A stretch of 64,000 nucleotides of DNA, taken from positions 124,001 to 188,000 of the forward strand of contig NZ_RAZT01000013.1 in the NCBI RefSeq assembly GCF_003626635.1, written 5' to 3'. The notes under the pieces were generated by a model. It saw only the letters and a program-made list of their open reading frames with translations, searched no databases and was not told the DNA's origin. This document shows positions 62,244 through 64,000 of this stretch, piece by piece (position 1 is the stretch's first letter; each line of letters begins with the position of its first letter). The translations under genes were made by a program, and so were the position numbers. Source of the stretch: Micromonospora musae (GTDB lineage Bacteria; Actinomycetota; Actinomycetes; Mycobacteriales; Micromonosporaceae).

Positions 62244-62415
62244 ATACCCGATAAACTGTCATCTTCCCGCTACTCCGAGCGATGCGGTGGCGGGAAATTT
62301 TGCCCGGAATGGTCACAGACAGGTAACTTGCCCACGGCTGGGGTCAAATGCACCGCACCATCGTCAGTAAGGCCCGATCCGGAGGCCGGTGGGACGAACG
62401 CAGCGAGGAGGCGGC

Positions 62416-62895
62416 ATGACCGAGCTGTGGAACTGGAGAATCGACCAGGTACGACCCGTGGAGGTCTACCCGGCGCTGGCCGAGGCGCTCGGCCGGGTGG
62501 TGATGCCCCTGGCGATCGCCGACCCGGCTCGACTGCCCGCGTACGCGGTCATCTGCGACGTCTGGCAGGCACCGGGCGAGTTCGCCACGATCGTTGACTG
62601 CTACGGGGTGCCCGACGGGCTCTCCGAGCACGCCAGCATCGCCGCGCTGGCTCGGCTGCTGGACCACAGCTGCCTGCTGCGCGACGACACGCTCGACGCC
62701 GGACGGCATCTGCTCGTCGCCCCCGACGGCACGATCCGACCGGTGCACTTCGACGTCCGGGAGACCGACGACGGCGAGATGCTCACCAATCAGCGCCTCT
62801 GCACCGAGGCCGATCCGGGCTGCCGCGGCTGGTCGCAGTGCCACCGCTCGCGGTGGGCCCCCGACACGGTCGCCCCGGCGCTCGCCGCGGCCTGA
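62416..62895 (+). CDS. Hypothetical protein
   Basis: 159 aa with a strong GAGGAGG site. Mixed alpha/beta character; conserved-looking patches are TELWNWRIDQVRPVEVYPAL, TIVDCYGVPDGL and the Cys-rich end CRGWSQCHRSRW. I recognise no family. A perfect hairpin and then the MITE follow. Confidence 0.72.
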   Translation: MTELWNWRIDQVRPVEVYPALAEALGRVVMPLAIADPARLPAYAVICDVWQAPGEFATIVDCYGVPDGLSEHASIAALARLLDHSCLLRDDTLDAGRHLLVAPDGTIRPVHFDVRETDDGEMLTNQRLCTEADPGCRGWSQCHRSRWAPDTVAPALAAA

Positions 62896-62902
62896 CCGGC
62901 GC

Positions 62903-62931
62903 ATCCCCGCCCGGCGAATCCGGGCGGGGAT
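62903..62931. terminator. Hairpin terminator
   Basis: ATCCCCGCCCGG pairs perfectly with CCGGGCGGGGAT across 5 nt. Confidence 0.82.
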
Positions 62932-62965
62932 GACGGTCGGAAGGGCGTGGAACCGGCCGGGGTGC

Positions 62966-63135
62966 TTAGGGCGTGTGTCAAAGTCCCTGGCCGGCCTGCG
63001 GCGGGCCCAGACGACGACCGGCGGCGTCGGCGCTTCGTCCGGATACAACACCGGTATCCGAACGAATCCCCGCCTTGCCGGACCGCCGCCTGGACTCCGC
63101 CTCGGCTCGACCGAGGACTTCGACACACGCCCTAG
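62966..63135 (+). mobile_element. MITE, copy 2 (170 bp)
   Basis: Nearly identical to 36302-36471 over its full length, in the same orientation. The left end is TAGGGCGTGTGTCAAAGTCC, the right end its near complement, each next to TA. Its right terminal CTAG supplies the stop codon TAG of the DUF2277 gene on the minus strand. No transposase. Confidence 0.9.
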
Positions 63136-63374
63136 GATCCGGCCGCGGCGGTGGCCCCGCCCGACCGTGCGCCGCGCACCACGAGCTGGTCGAGCAGGGT
63201 GGCGGTGGCGGCGGCGACCGCAGCCACCGCGGCGTCGAAGGCCTCCGCGTTGTGCGGGGCCGGTGCGCGGAAGCCCGAGATCTTCCGGACGTACTGCAGC
63301 GCGGCGGCGTCGATGTCCGCCGGCGTCACGTCCGGGACGTACGGCTCCCGCAGGGTCTTGATGCTCCGGCACAT
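63132..63374 (-). CDS. DUF2277 family protein
   Basis: 80 aa, typical DUF2277: MCRSIKTLREPYVPDVTPAD, then AAALQYVRKISGFRAP and HNAEAFDAAV. Function unknown. ATG 63374 follows GAGGAGG. The stop TAG at 63132-63134 lies inside the right end of the MITE, so the last residues after the family core may have been altered by the insertion. Confidence 0.9.
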   Translation of the reverse strand: MCRSIKTLREPYVPDVTPADIDAAALQYVRKISGFRAPAPHNAEAFDAAVAAVAAATATLLDQLVVRGARSGGATAAAGS

Positions 63375-63406
63375 GCTTAGCTCCTCCTCGCCCGACCACG
63401 GTCTGC

Positions 63407-63457
63407 ACAAGCGGTGCTCGGTGTCGCACCGACGGTGACAAGCGGTCGAGACTTGTC
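63407..63457 (+). promoter_or_regulatory. Repeats upstream of the FxSxx locus
   Basis: ACAAGCGGT occurs at 63407-63415 and 63438-63446, 31 bp apart. GACAAG (63437) pairs with CTTGTC (63452) across 9 nt. This may be an operator in the divergent region between the DUF2277 gene and the RiPP precursor. Confidence 0.45.
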
Positions 63458-63534
63458 TATTCTGGTCACGGATCAGAGCCCTTCGAGCCATGCTGCCGCC
63501 TGCGCCGTCGCGCCTCGGGCCCCCGGAGACAATT

Positions 63535-63723
63535 GTGGACCAGACAGCCCCTCGTCACAGCCCACCGTCCGTCGACCTCCTGACGCGTAGCCTGCGGACT
63601 CCGCTCGGTCGGGTCGCCACCGAGCACCCCGACACGCTCGCGCTCGTCCGCCGGCGCGTCCTGGCGGGCCAGGCCGCCCAGCCGGGCACCGTGCCCGTCG
63701 CCGCGTTCAACTCGTCCATCTGA
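63535..63723 (+). CDS. FxSxx-COOH RiPP precursor (FxsA-like)
   Basis: 62 aa; the last five residues are FNSSI, which fits the FxSxx-COOH motif. A Leu/Arg-rich leader (SVDLLTRSLRTPLGRVATEH) precedes it. GTG 63535 has GGAG 7 nt upstream; an ATG at 63490 is possible. The gene ends 3 bp before the radical SAM maturase. By family knowledge the maturase makes a cyclophane crosslink on the aromatic residue near the C-terminus. The product's activity is unknown. Confidence 0.87.
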   Translation: MDQTAPRHSPPSVDLLTRSLRTPLGRVATEHPDTLALVRRRVLAGQAAQPGTVPVAAFNSSI

Positions 63724-63726
63724 GGT

Positions 63727-64000
63727 ATGACGTGTCGGTGCGGCGCCGCCGGTTCGGCCGCGCCCTGCCGGCCGATCAGCCAGTACGTCCTCAAGGTGCA
63801 CAGCCGGTGTGACCTCAGCTGCGACCACTGCTACGTCTACCAGGGGGCGGACCAGACCTGGCAGACCAGGCCGATCCGGATGGCCGCGTCGACCGTCCGG
63901 GCCGCCGCCGACCGGATCGCCGAGCACGCCCGGGCGCACGCCCTCCCCGTCGTGCACGTGGTGCTGCACGGCGGCGAGCCGCTGCTGCTCGGTCCGGCCG
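63727..64000 (+). CDS. FxsB-type radical SAM/SPASM maturase (partial, cut by window end)
   Basis: The first 91 residues of a radical SAM/SPASM peptide maturase. The cluster motif CxxxCxxC is in CDLSCDHCYVYQ, preceded by QYVLKVHSR, and VVHVVLHGGEPLLLG follows. That fits the FxsB family, which forms cyclophanes in FxSxx-COOH peptides. An extra Cys-rich start (MTCRCG) is present. The SPASM domain lies beyond the window. Confidence 0.9.
   Translation, partial: MTCRCGAAGSAAPCRPISQYVLKVHSRCDLSCDHCYVYQGADQTWQTRPIRMAASTVRAAADRIAEHARAHALPVVHVVLHGGEPLLLGPA

Noticed and set aside
62790..63128. Open frames inside the MITE copies
   Set aside because: They read both copies in the same way but carry no domain and no ribosome site; the element is best seen as a non-coding MITE.

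Overview
The window is a 64 kb piece of very GC-rich actinobacterial chromosome. GTG starts, GTGA/ATGA gene overlaps and the gene content suggest a Micromonosporaceae-type organism (Micromonospora or a close relative). That is inferred from gene content and codon use, not from a database match. No rRNA, tRNA, CRISPR array, prophage or intact insertion sequence was seen.

Bases 1-6.5 kb hold the end of a sugar ABC importer operon (two permeases), two GNAT acetyltransferases, a membrane mannosyltransferase-like GT87 protein, an AlkX/YcaQ-type DNA glycosylase and a DUF2752 protein. Bases 6.5-22 kb form a conserved core block: dapA, rnj, two YbjN-domain genes, ftsK, a VOC protein, a guanidine-III riboswitch with its Gdx-type SMR exporter, an ornithine-cyclodeaminase-like gene, rimO, pgsA, the cinA C-terminal domain, clgR, pspA and a pspM-like gene. 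The same order, continuing into DUF3046-recA-recX, is known from Mycobacterium tuberculosis. Here that order is broken by about 30 kb of other genes (22-52 kb).

The 22-52 kb segment holds a giant multicopper-oxidase-like protein that has lost its copper ligands and carries three FnIII domains. It also holds nei2, a secreted protein, a SAM hydrolase, the giant helicase lhr and a complete Mnh/Mrp cation antiporter operon (A/B fusion, C, D, E, F, G). Next come two CNNM/CBS membrane proteins joined by a threefold 54-bp coding repeat, a Spo0M-like protein, and a LysE exporter with a PNPOx-GNAT fusion divergent from a MocR regulator. The segment ends with the covalent uracil-DNA glycosylase UdgX and an MFS transporter. 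From 52 to 61 kb follow DUF3046, recA (SOS box), recX, rny and a gluABCD glutamate importer. The end holds selD, a hypothetical gene, a MITE, a DUF2277 gene and the start of an FxSxx-COOH RiPP locus (precursor plus radical SAM/SPASM maturase), cut by the window edge.

Repeats are a theme. Two near-identical 170-bp MITEs lie 26.5 kb apart: one sits 45 bp upstream of the mnh operon, the other supplies the stop codon of the DUF2277 gene. There are also palindromic intergenic elements, a 19-bp tandem array and the 54-bp coding repeat.
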